Position numbers and translations under genes: made by a program. Under the pieces are notes generated by a model, which did not search any database, was not told the DNA's origin, and saw nothing but the letters and a program-made list of their open reading frames with translations. Below, piece by piece: positions 55,681 to 64,000 of a stretch of 64,000 nucleotides of DNA (positions are counted from its first letter, which is position 1; every line of letters starts with the position of its first letter). This DNA is from Ampelocalamus luodianensis (lineage: Eukaryota > Streptophyta > Magnoliopsida > Poales > Poaceae): the NCBI GenBank assembly GCA_036346255.1, contig CM070623.1:610033-674032 (forward strand). Reading direction: 5' to 3'.

Positions 55681-56420
55681 CACTAACTACATTTTCACTG
55701 ATTTTTGGCTAGCCTCAGGAATTGCTAGCCATGCCCTCTGAAAAACAAAGCATGCAGAAACAGATACATCACAGATCAATTGTCGACAAACTCAATCTGA
55801 TCATTACTCAAAATAAATTACAAAAGATCACATTTGTTCAAGTATTGTTACAAAATAAATTTGATTACAATTGAGTCAATTGTTTGGAAGTGGTTGAGAA
55901 GTGTCGGCGGGTGATCTGTTGGAGTGGCAAATGGAGTGAAATTCTCCGGTGTCCTTAATTATCTTTGATATGATAAAGCTGCAGAGCTTCCCTCGAATGT
56001 CCTTGATCTCATTCTCAAAGAGTCCATCTAATTCTATATTCAAAGCCTGTCGCTAGCAATAGTAAAATGTTAAGCATATATATTTAAATTTATAATTACG
56101 AAATAATCATTTCGAGATTCACAAACCTCGGGATCCTTCTTCCTAGCTCTAATGATTTGCTCCATATGATGGCAAAGGTAGATTGCACATAACTCATCAT
56201 TTTTTTGCTGGTGGCATTACAAAAATAGAATTACATATATCAGTTCGAGACGCGTTATTATGAAGTATGATATAGGATTATCGTGTTGTAGTGCGTACCG
56301 GAAATTTTGTCCTGTGTGTTAGTTCGGCGCTCTTTCCATCGTATATTCCTTTGTTGGCAACATAGTCGATGAACGACCTACATGATTCCAAAAAGTTATC
56401 CTCGACCATTTCAAACTATG
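55681..56420 (-). other. 3' part of CACTA gene region, no clear ORF
   Basis: Short open pieces only. The minus strand at about 56330-56050 probably carries the last exons of the protease-like gene (GENDIRGKL-like residues), but junctions could not be fixed. Confidence 0.3.
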
Positions 56421-56435
56421 AAGACTAAAATAGAG

Positions 56436-57180
56436 TTATGTATGAAGGAAATAAGCATACCTGTCGAGTATTCCTCCCAGAATGCTGAAGTTGTGGTTGT
56501 TGCGGATTAGGGAATCAAGGTATATCACATGGTTCCTCTTTGGTATGATGACTAAAAGGATCCATTGGTACCTACTCATGTATGTCACTATAGTCATTAA
56601 ACCTGAGTTCGTGCTGCGTATAAAGTACAAATAAAATTTGTAGAGCAAGTAGTGACACTTACCCACGGTTGTAGGGCACCACGATGTACTTCATGTTTGG
56701 TGTGAAGCAATGCTCGCGTTATGTATTTCGATGAAGGGCGAGTCTGTTTGAATGGTTTGCAACGATACCACATGTGGGTCGAGAAACCCACGGTTCTTTC
56801 CATTCCGAACATTTTTCATCATGTATCTATACATAAGAAATGAGTTGTGATATTTATCGGTATTACGTGAATGTAGAACTTGATTGTATGCACTTAGAGT
56901 GTCCAACATCGTAGAAGCGAGGCGTCAAGGCCAACGAGGTTGAATAGGTCATATAGGTCGTTGAAGCCCACGATGAAGTGGTTCGTCCCGTTGAAGAAAT
57001 GCTTATGCTCGTATCTGACGGTGATTCCAGTATCGCACCCTCCTTTTGGGTCTTATCCAAGTACAAGGCATGCAAAGCCTGACAAGCATATCCATCACGC
57101 CCTAATACTGCGTTGGAGTACAACGGTTTTCTGATGATGTACTTCCCGGATATTCCCGACTTGCCGGACTTGAGAGCGCG
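56436..57180 (-). pseudogene. CACTA-encoded Ulp1/C48-like protease remnant
   Basis: Frames give RYQWILLVIIPKRNHVIYLD, SLIRNNHNFSILGG and, upstream, KKNVRNGKNRGFLDPHVVSL. The 'W-L-VI---- V-YLDSL' block is the core of C48 (Ulp1-like) peptidases carried by many plant CACTA and Mutator elements, where His is expected just before the Trp; here it is Gln, so the catalytic His may be lost. Several frame changes and introns; start and end are not resolved. Confidence 0.5.
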
Positions 57181-57183
57181 CCG

Positions 57184-57520
57184 TTAAATCGATTTCGATT
57201 TGGTCTTAAGCATTGGCGTCTTCTGCGAGCGACTCGGGACCCAATCGGCGGCACGCTTTTCTTGTTCCTTCGGCGTCTTCTCCAAGGGAACCGAAAAGGT
57301 GGCCTTCTGAGGCGAAATATGAGGTGGAGTCATGGAGGGTCCCGATGGAGAGGAATGGTCGTGTTGAGATCGCGACCTTCTTTGGGTCGGGACGATGTTC
57401 TTCTTGGGCCTTTGGATAAAGCGTACACGCATCCCTAGTGTTGTGATCTCTTCGTTGGGCGAATCTCCGGCGGGATGACCATAAAATGTTCATGTACCAT
57501 GTCCACCTCCACCAGGCATA
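57184..57520 (-). pseudogene. Linker exon of the CACTA protein, low complexity
   Basis: Two overlapping frames (57184-57432 and 57206-57493) with basic and Ser/Pro-rich residues (RVRFIQRPKKNIVPTQRRSR). This is likely the region between the Transposase_24 part and the protease part. No motif is seen. Confidence 0.3.
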
Positions 57521-57840
57521 ACCTGCGCCACACAGACACCGTCTTTGCCTTGCCTTCCCGGTATGGATGCACCATCCCCGCTTGCGGCCTCAATAGAAAT
57601 GGACCCAACTAACCTCACTTGGAGCTTGCGGCCGTCGGCTCCTACAAAACGATATGCAATTAGCTAAGGTGTCCTATAGGTCTATCTTTATCGCATTCCA
57701 TAGATGTACATTACCTTGATGTCGTCTATCGGTAATTGGACATCGTCATGTTCGAATTATGCGTGGGCGCGCGCTACTCCGATGTCGGCGGGTGGCTCCC
57801 AAATTAACGAGGCGGCTTGCGGCCGGTAGCTCGAGTTGAT

Positions 57841-58913
57841 TCATTTGATCTGCAATCTTTGCGGCTTTCCTTCAAACTTTTCGGTAATCATACGCACTAA
57901 CCGGTCCTCGCGCTCGGCCTTAGATCTCTTCCTACTCCTGTACGTGCAGTAGTCGTCTGCGAATCCATGACTCCAAGGTACGTTAACCCCAAGACCTCGC
58001 GTGCGACTCGGGTGCTCCTTGTTTCCCAGGGCCGTAGAGAGGATATCCTTCTCCCTGTCTACATGGAAGGAGCCTTGGGAAGTTTGGGCAGATAATTCAC
58101 GCTGCAAGAGGTCATCATGTTATTATAGACACTATGAAGTTATATATGGAGTTATTAACTAGGTAGTTCGACATACTTACCACACGTTGAGACACTTCCT
58201 CGTCTGCCGGGTTTGTGAACGCCCAAAGACGAGACTTTTGCCCTCGCTTTTAACCAGGCTAGGGAACGCGGGTCTGTGACATCAGGAAACGCGCTCTCCT
58301 CCGCCGTCGCCCATTCATCGTATTTACCTGCGTATCCAGCGGTGCCGAGTCTGTGCGGATGAGTGTTGCGTGTCTGGAGAGCTTTGTGTGCCGCACTTTG
58401 CTCGTTAAATTCGGGCGTTGTCTTCATAGCAACAAAGGCGTCCATTGTTTCCTGCGTCAAGAATCCGTACTTCGCGAAGGGCGTCTGACCCGTGTTCACG
58501 TACTTTGTGACAAGAATGCTCTTGAACGTCCTCCACGATTTATTGATCGTGAGCATCGCCGTCCGTTCCACGCGTGCCATGTCTACTTCTGGGATAGTGA
58601 ACTTTTGTAATAGTTCTGTCCACAGCGCGCCTCTCGCTTCTTCCGTCAGATCCTTCCACCTTGGTGTGGTGATGGGGACCCGTTTTCTTGCAAGTATCCC
58701 GCACATGGTCCGGAATCTCGCCGCTGCGCTCTTGGGACGCAGAGGGACCCCAAACTCACTAACCTCTGTGATGACCAGTCGGCACACATGCATCTTTGAT
58801 TCTCCTCTGCCATCTCGCTTTCGTATCATTGTCGTCGACGGATTAGGCGGCGAAGATAGTGCCTCTGCCATTTGCAGCGTCGGCGACGGCGGCGAAGATG
58901 GTGCCTCTGCCAT
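57841..58913 (-). CDS. CACTA Transposase_24-type (Ptta/En/Spm) protein, two exons
   Basis: Exon 1 from Met at 58913: MAEAPSSPPSPTLQ and MAEALSSPPNPS (internal repeat), then GESKMHVCRLVITEVSEFGV, RFRTMCGILARKRVPITTPR, RWKDLTEEARGALWTELL, INKSWRTFKSILVTKYVNTG, TPFAKYGFLTQETMDAFVAM and AESAFPDVTDPRSLAWLKAR. Exon 2 (about 58107-57841) continues QRELSAQTSQGSFHVDREKD, ILSTALGNKEHPSRTRGLGV. This arrangement is that of the plant Transposase_24 family, a DNA-binding accessory protein of CACTA elements. Both exons are open, with a plausible intron around 58110-58180. Just upstream, copies of the MAEAPSSPP unit are separated from it by a TAG, so 58913 is the first usable start. Confidence 0.75.
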
Positions 58914-58995
58914 CTACGACATCGGCGACGGCGGGGAAGATGGTGCCTCTGCCATCTGCGGCGTCGGCGAAGATGGTGCCTCTGCCATCTCGCTT
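58855..58995. repeat. Tandem repeat at the transposase start
   Basis: Units of about 33-45 bp with ggtgcctctgccatct and ggcgacggcggggaagat repeated four times; encodes repeated MAEAPSSPP on the minus strand. Confidence 0.8.
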
Positions 58996-59064
58996 ACTTG
59001 CTATCTATATAATTTATATATGTATAAATATGTAACAATAATTAATTCCAACAGATCATACTAG

Positions 59065-59500
59065 ATTGTACCATTTGCTTCATGCCGTGGAGGATTGGCA
59101 TGAAGCAAAGGTACACTCAAGTGTGTCAGGATCGACGAAGGAATGCTAAGCAAAGGTTTAATGCAGAAGAATAGCCTTTAATGAAGACATAGAAACAAAA
59201 TAGAATCAAGTAATAAGAACAAATAAAAACATATTTTTTGCTGACAAATTGCTCTCAGTTGACAAATTGCATAAGACATAGTCTTTGCAATCTTAGTCCT
59301 CTGTCAAAATCTCTTCACCAATCAATTTTGATAATTACAAAATAGATCTTGAGCTCAAACTACAACACATAAAGCATTCTGTAAACAGAACATCTAATCG
59401 TATGTCTTCAGAATAATTCACAAATTTATATCAACAATAAGCCTAATTGACAGATTGAGAATAGAAATATACAATAAGCCTAATTCACAAATTTATATCA
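59065..59500. other. CACTA internal non-coding sequence
   Basis: AT-rich, no open frames of note. Nothing else is supported. Confidence 0.35.
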
Positions 59501-59504
59501 ACAT

Positions 59505-59825
59505 ATAATCATCTATTTGATTTCAGATTTCGACTATCATCACAGAAAACATACAAGTGTATCTTAATTCCGCTATAACTGAAAACCAAGAGTATAAAGG
59601 CTACTAATTATAACTGGCCATATAAAGCAATATGCTTAAGCTCAAGTCATGTTTCTAATCATCTATTTGATTTGATTTGACTATCATCACAGAAAACATA
59701 CAAGTGTATCTTAATTCCGCTATAACTGAAAACAAAGAGTACAAAGGCTACTAATTATAACTGACCATATACAACAATATGCTTTAGCTCAAGTTTGTTT
59801 GTAATTATCTATATGATTTCAGATT
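59505..59825. repeat. Tandem duplication of about 145 bp
   Basis: aatcatctatttgatttcag ... gactatcatcacagaaaaca, tacaagtgtatcttaattcc, gctataactgaaaac and aggctactaattataact occur at 59506-59655 and again at 59656-59825 with a few changes. Confidence 0.85.
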
Positions 59826-59829
59826 TCGA

Positions 59830-59970
59830 CTATCATCACAGAGCATCAACAAGGCATCATTGGAACCCATCACAGAGCATAAACAGAGCCCATCACAGAG
59901 CATCAACAAGGCATGATCAGAACCCATCACAGAGCCCATCACAGAGCATCACAGAGCAAGGGAGGCGCGA
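59830..59970. repeat. catcacagagc short tandem repeats
   Basis: About nine copies of catcacagagc, spaced by caacaaggcat or cccatcac. The core resembles the subterminal atcacaga motif. Confidence 0.85.
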
Positions 59971-59999
59971 GGGAGAGGAAGTGACGAGTAAGAGCAAAA

Positions 60000-60248
60000 C
60001 CTAGTGTCGGACGCCGAGGTCGGAGGCGGCGGTGTTGGGGGCGAAGAGGTTGGGGGCGTCGGTGTCGGGGGCGAAGAGGTTGGGGCGCGCGGTGTGGGGC
60101 GCGAGGTCGGGGCGTCGAGGTCGGGCGCCAAGGTCGGGGCGCGCGTCGAGTCGGGGTGGCGGTGTCGAGTCGGGGGTGCGCCGGTGTGGGGGGCGCCGAG
60201 GTCAGGGGCGTCGAGGTCGGGGGCGCCAAGGTCGGGGGCGGCGGTGAA
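60000..60248. repeat. GC-rich ggcgccgaggtcggg minisatellite
   Basis: Units such as ggcgccgaggtcgggg, ggcgtcgaggtcggg and gtcggggggcg repeat irregularly and give Ala/Pro/Gly-rich open frames on both strands. The minus-strand frame (PDLGAPDLDAP repeats, 59949-60356) could be the N-terminus of a CACTA protein, but I treat it as repeat-derived. Confidence 0.8.
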
Positions 60249-60344
60249 CGGGCGAGCCCTAGAGGAGGCAAAAGAGCGCGCGATAAACTCAGGGGTGTGG
60301 GAGAGAGTGAAAGTGAGCAAAACCCTAGCGGTTCCCACCTTATA

Positions 60345-60750
60345 AGGGTTTATCACAAACGGCGCTATTATATAACCGTCTGTGATAATAAATCATAAAC
60401 GGCTCTAAATAATAACCGTCTGTGATATGTTACATATCACAGACGGCGCTATTTACAAACCGTCCGTGACATATCAAAGACGGTTTCCTAATAAAACTGT
60501 CTGTGATAAACTCATGTCACAGACGGTCTGTTTATAGAACCGCTTTGTGATAAACTCATATCACAGATTGCCAATAGGTTTTGTCAGGCTATCACAGATA
60601 ATTCTGAAATAAAACCGTCTGTGATAAATCATATCACAGACGGTTAGGAAATAAAACCGTCTATGATAAATAATATCACACACGGTTATAATATAGAACC
60701 GTCTATGATTCATTAGCACATACGGTTATATAATAGAACCGTCTGTGATA
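60345..60750. repeat. Second CACTA subterminal-like repeat array
   Basis: About 16 copies of atcacagacggtt/aaccgtctgtgat in alternating orientation, as in 55169-55680, but no CACTA terminus follows at either side. It could be the remains of another element's end. Confidence 0.85.
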
Positions 60751-60778
60751 TCCTGACGACAATCTGTGGTATCCTGAT

Positions 60779-60955
60779 AATTGTCGGTTACAATGAAAGT
60801 CCACATTGACATCAATATCAAAATATATGAGAGATGACAAAACCTGGTGACAAGTATATATGATGACAATCTCATAACACATTTTACTTCAAAAACCAAT
60901 TGTCGGTTACAATGAACGTCCACATTGACATCAATATCAAAATATATGAGAGATT
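60779..60955. repeat. 57-bp direct repeat pair
   Basis: attgtcggttacaatgaa-gtccacattgacatc and catcaatatcaaaatatatg at 60779-60835 and 60899-60955, almost identical, about 63 bp apart. Confidence 0.85.
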
Positions 60956-61141
60956 ACAAGTCCATAACACATGTTGTTATGGAATAAATTAATTACAATG
61001 GATTCAATTCTTAATTAAAATATAGCCCTTCATGATGATCGGCGCGCATATAGCTAGCTTCCTCACTGGTTCTTCCTCGAGCCTTGATGCCATCTTCGAA
61101 TGGAGGCAACTCGTCAAATTGATTGTATTCTTCCTCGTCCA

Positions 61142-62774
61142 CTACATTCTCAACTCCGATAATCCTTTTTTTCCATGAAGAACTACATGGCGTTTCTTAT
61201 TTGCCGGGTCGGTTACATAAAATACTTGAACAACTTGATTAGCCAGTACAAATGGTTCGTATTTGTATCTGACACGTTCAAGGTCCACGGTAGTGACGTC
61301 GTACTTGTCAACCTTCACCTGTGGGAGATGGACCAAACGTCACCGAAATAGGGGGATCTTGAAAAGCACGTAGTCGAGCTCCCATATCTCCTCTATTTGC
61401 CCATAGTCACGAGCTCCTCGACCCATCGATCTTGAATGCATCTATACGGACACCATTGCTCGGGTATGCTCTTCCTATCCTCACCGCGTATAAAATGTGT
61501 ACCCATTTATGTCGTATCCTTGCCATGTGACAATTGTAAATTGTGGCCCTTGTGCTAACCATAGCAATGTATCATCACTTGATGACCTCCCAGTGATTCG
61601 CACCTTTAACCATCCGTTGAACCAACGGTTGTGCTCTCTCATGATCCAAACCTCCGACCGGTTTGGATTCTGTTGGCGTAACATGTCTTTGTGCTCGTCG
61701 ATGTACGGGGACACTTCGGTCATGTGTTGCAAGACCGTGAAATGGGCTTGAGCGTATATATCCATATCGGGAGTGATTGATTTCCTTCCGATGGTCCCGA
61801 TACCATCCAGTCTCCCCTCATGACGAGATAGAGGCACACCTATTGGATCCACAGAGCCATGTAGTCGGCGCAGAACTCAATGACCTCTTAGTTGCATAAC
61901 CTTCGATGATGTTGCCCTCCTGGTCGAGATCGATTCCATACGTAGGACTTGAGAATTCCCATGTACCTCTCGAACGGATACATATGACGTAGGAACACAG
62001 GGCCGCATATCTTTATCTCTTGCACAAGGTGAACAATGAGATGGACCATGATATCGAAAAATGACGGAGAAATACATCTCAAGATGACATAGAGTCGTCA
62101 CCACCTCGGCTGCAGAGCATCCGGTCCTTGAGGATCGATGACCTTACGAGCAATTGAGTTGAAGAAATAACACAGCCTCAAGATTGCCACTTGGACCTTG
62201 TTCGGCAAGATACTCCTAATTGCAACAGAAGTATTTGTGTCATCAGCACATGACAATCATGCGACTTCATACCAATTAATTTCAAATCTTGCATAGAAAC
62301 AAGTTTCTTAATGTTAGCAGAGTAACGGGCGGCACTTTCACACCATGCAAGCTCGCACGCGATTCATTTCTCTCGGCCTTGGGCGAGTGTAGCAAGTCGG
62401 GGAAAATGCGTTAAATCTGTATCGATGTCTTGTGGTGCTAACTCGGTCCTTATGTTCATATCGACCAAGTCTCGCCGTGCGTTAACACCATCCTTTGTTT
62501 GACCACTAATGTTCAGTAAGAGACCAATCAAGCTATCACATACATTCTTCTCCACGTGCATGATGTCGATGCAGTGGTGAACTTCTAAGTGCTCCCAATA
62601 AGGTAAGTCCCAAAAAATTGACCGCTTCTTCCAGATGTTCTTCTGACGGGTTCTTAATTGACGTCCCTTCCCAAGCACAACATCTATATCATTAACCGTA
62701 TCATAGACATCTTTCCCTCTAAAAGCCCTTGGAGCTGAACCGTCCTCCTTATTTCCGTCGAATTGTTTCTTCAT
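61142..62774 (-). pseudogene. CACTA TNPD-like transposase (Transposase_21), C-terminal part
   Basis: Open blocks in order on the minus strand: 62774-62364 (KQFDGNKEDGSAPRAFRG, KNIWKKRSIFWDLPYWEHLE, HHCIDIMHVEKNVCDSLIGL, LLNISGQTKDGVNARRDLV), 62082-61888 (SPSFFDIMVHLIVHLVQEIK, GPVFLRHMYPFERYMGILKS), 61852-61481 (MDIYAQAHFTVLQHMTEVSP, WLAQGPQFTIVTWQGYDING) and 61336-61142 (FVLANQVVQVFYVTDPANKK). These are the transposase core end, DUF4218 and DUF4216 regions. The catalytic N-terminal part is absent, cut by the gypsy LTR at 62805. Introns and possible frame changes separate the blocks; not complete. Confidence 0.85.
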
Positions 62775-62804
62775 CTTTCAGTATGGGTGACTCTGGGAAG
62801 GAAC

Positions 62805-64000
62805 TGTAACATCCCAAAGTGTTGTTACCAAAATAAAATAAATAAAAGTTATTGTTTTATTGGATTTTCTGAAATTGGATAGAGTTTCATTGCTTTATTT
62901 GAAATTTTGAAATTTTAAAAGTCAACAGTGAAAGTTATTTGAAGTTCTTGAAGTTTTATTAGGTTTGAACTAAAAATAAAATTTTAAATAATTTCTAGAA
63001 TTTTCAAAGATTTTAAAAGCTTTTTGCTAAATATTTCAAAGCCAAAACAATCTATTTACAAAATTAAATGCCAATTTAAAGTTGGAACCATTTTATTTAA
63101 GTTCAAAATAACTCTAGCAATTTATGTGAATTTTTCCATATTTTTTGGATTTATTTTGATGTATTTTAAAACCCAAATGAATTACTGGAATTAAATCAAT
63201 TAAGAAAACAATTTAAAATTCCTAAATCCCTTTTGGGCCTAAACCTCCCCAGCCCACCTCTCCTCTCACGCGTCTTTGGCCTATTTCGGCCCAGTTCACC
63301 CTAGCCCGCTCCTCTCTCTCTCTCTCCACACCCAGCCCCACCCGCTAGCCTCCGCTCTCCCGCTGCTGCGTTGCCGCGGCACCTTCCTCTCCCCACGCTT
63401 CTTCTCCGCGCAGCCGCGCCCAAATGCCGTCATTGCCGCCTCGCCAAGCTCCATCTCCACCGCCAATTACGCCCCTCTCCTCGCGCGGTCACGCGCCTTA
63501 ACTCCCCCTAACTCCGCTGTCTTCACTCTGACCGTTATCCCCCTCCATCACGCGCATTCACGCCGGGATTGCGCCATCGCCGCCGGAGGACCCGCGCCCC
63601 GATCTTCACCCTCACCCATCCCTGGCCCCTATAAAAGGTAACTCTGGGTGCATCTCCTCCACCTCAACCCGCCCCTACCACCCACTCCTCCTCCCTCGCC
63701 TTAGCCCGGTCACGATTCAAGTTTTTCCGCCGCCACCACCGTGGGTCTTCGCCGCCCCTAGCGCCGCCACCGCCGCGTCCTCGCCGACGCCACCATCGGC
63801 ATCACCGCGTCGCCGCGAACCCGGTGTCACCACTCCCGAGCGTCCTCGCCACTGCGGCCGAACCTCGCCGCCGCCTTTCTAGCCCGTCGCCGGCCATTCC
63901 ATCACGACTTCAAGCTTCCAAGGTGAGCATTAGATTCGTTAGAGTCCCCTCTTAACACTCGTGACCTCACCGATGGATGAATCCCCACCGATCGCCGGCG
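62805..64000 (+). mobile_element. Gypsy-type LTR, 5' part, running off the window
   Basis: Starts TGTAACATCCCAAAGTG, the same TGTAAC opening as the other gypsy LTRs here. An AT-rich U3 part (62805-63230) is followed by a C-rich part with a clear TATA box (ctataaaagg, about 63629-63638) and a GC-rich transcribed leader (63700-64000) with a possible donor (aaggtgagc) at 63920. Non-coding; the end is not in the window. Confidence 0.6.
63629..63638 (+). promoter_or_regulatory. TATA box of the LTR promoter
   Basis: cctataaaagg in a C-rich context, about 825 bases after the LTR start; a standard plant TATA box position for U3/R of a long gypsy LTR. Confidence 0.6.

Larger units (their letters stand above)
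55165..62804 (-). mobile_element. CACTA (En/Spm) transposon region
   Basis: One terminus, CACTACTACAGAAAC, lies at 55165. Subterminal arrays of acagacggtt/aaccgtctgt repeats occupy 55185-55680. Transposon genes are all on the minus strand: TNPD-like transposase (61142-62774), a Transposase_24-type protein (57841-58913) and a Ulp1-like protease remnant (about 56430-56670). A second subterminal-like array is at 60345-60750. The far end is not seen: the gypsy LTR begins at 62805. It is either one element truncated on the right or two CACTA elements side by side. Confidence 0.8.

Noticed and set aside
59949..60356. Pro/Ala/Asp-rich ORF of 135 codons (minus)
   Set aside because: Generated by the ggcgccgaggtcggg repeat; could at most be a low-complexity N-terminus, not supported as a gene.
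55169..60750. Possible CRISPR array (regular short repeats)
   Set aside because: Repeats alternate in orientation, spacers are irregular, and the context is a plant CACTA transposon.

Overview
This window looks like genomic DNA from a grass (Poaceae). It has intron-rich plant genes with GT/AG junctions, a telo-box plus site II promoter, and very heavy load of plant-type transposons: a BARE/RIRE1-like Ty1/copia LTR beginning TGTTGGAAATATGCCC, Ty3/gypsy LTRs beginning TGTAAC, CACTA, hAT, Helitron, LINE, TRIM and Tourist-like elements. I cannot name the species.

Genic part (1-34.6 kb, minus strand). The backbone is one large gene copy, 34121 down to 8441. It encodes a DRS1/DDX27-type nucleolar DEAD-box RNA helicase (plant RH28 type) in 19 reconstructable exons. 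The copy is broken: the motif V exon (about 18.22-18.30 kb) is a degenerate remnant with an in-frame stop, and the motif VI exon (16963-17061) carries small indels that shift the frame to a stop. Its first exon is a fusion: about 117 residues resembling the N-terminus of the SSU-processome protein UTP18 lie in frame ahead of the helicase's own start, together with what looks like a ribosome-biogenesis promoter and a 5'UTR intron. Downstream on the same strand (387-3541) are three exons, possibly of the RNA polymerase III subunit RPC5, one with an in-frame TAA. Between these genes, on the plus strand (about 4.9-7.5 kb), is a chimera of intron-less fragments of four unrelated cellular genes: branched-chain ketoacid dehydrogenase E1-beta, a WRN-like RecQ helicase, an ARMC6-like armadillo protein and a serine carboxypeptidase-like protein.

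The helicase introns hold insertions: a LINE with 14-bp target duplications (9280-14358) that contains a copia LTR, a 0.7-kb TRIM (16215-16916), a 1.2-kb non-autonomous hAT element with a perfect 8-bp target duplication (18709-19906), a Helitron (23847-24731), and next to it a full hAT element whose transposase has two introns and one frameshift (25858-28164).

Repeat part (34.7-64 kb). A gypsy reverse transcriptase fragment is cut by a block (35.1-50.4 kb) of several long, non-coding LTRs of one family rich in GGACCTCC. Two copies form a roughly 2-kb-arm inverted repeat, and one has expanded into a minisatellite. Then come the 3' half of a minus-strand copia element (50436-55164), a CACTA transposon on the minus strand (55165 to about 62.8 kb; TNPD, Transposase_24-type protein, Ulp1-like protease, subterminal repeat arrays), and the start of another gypsy LTR running off the window (62805-64000). 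No intact host gene is visible; there are no rRNA or tRNA genes and no CRISPR array.
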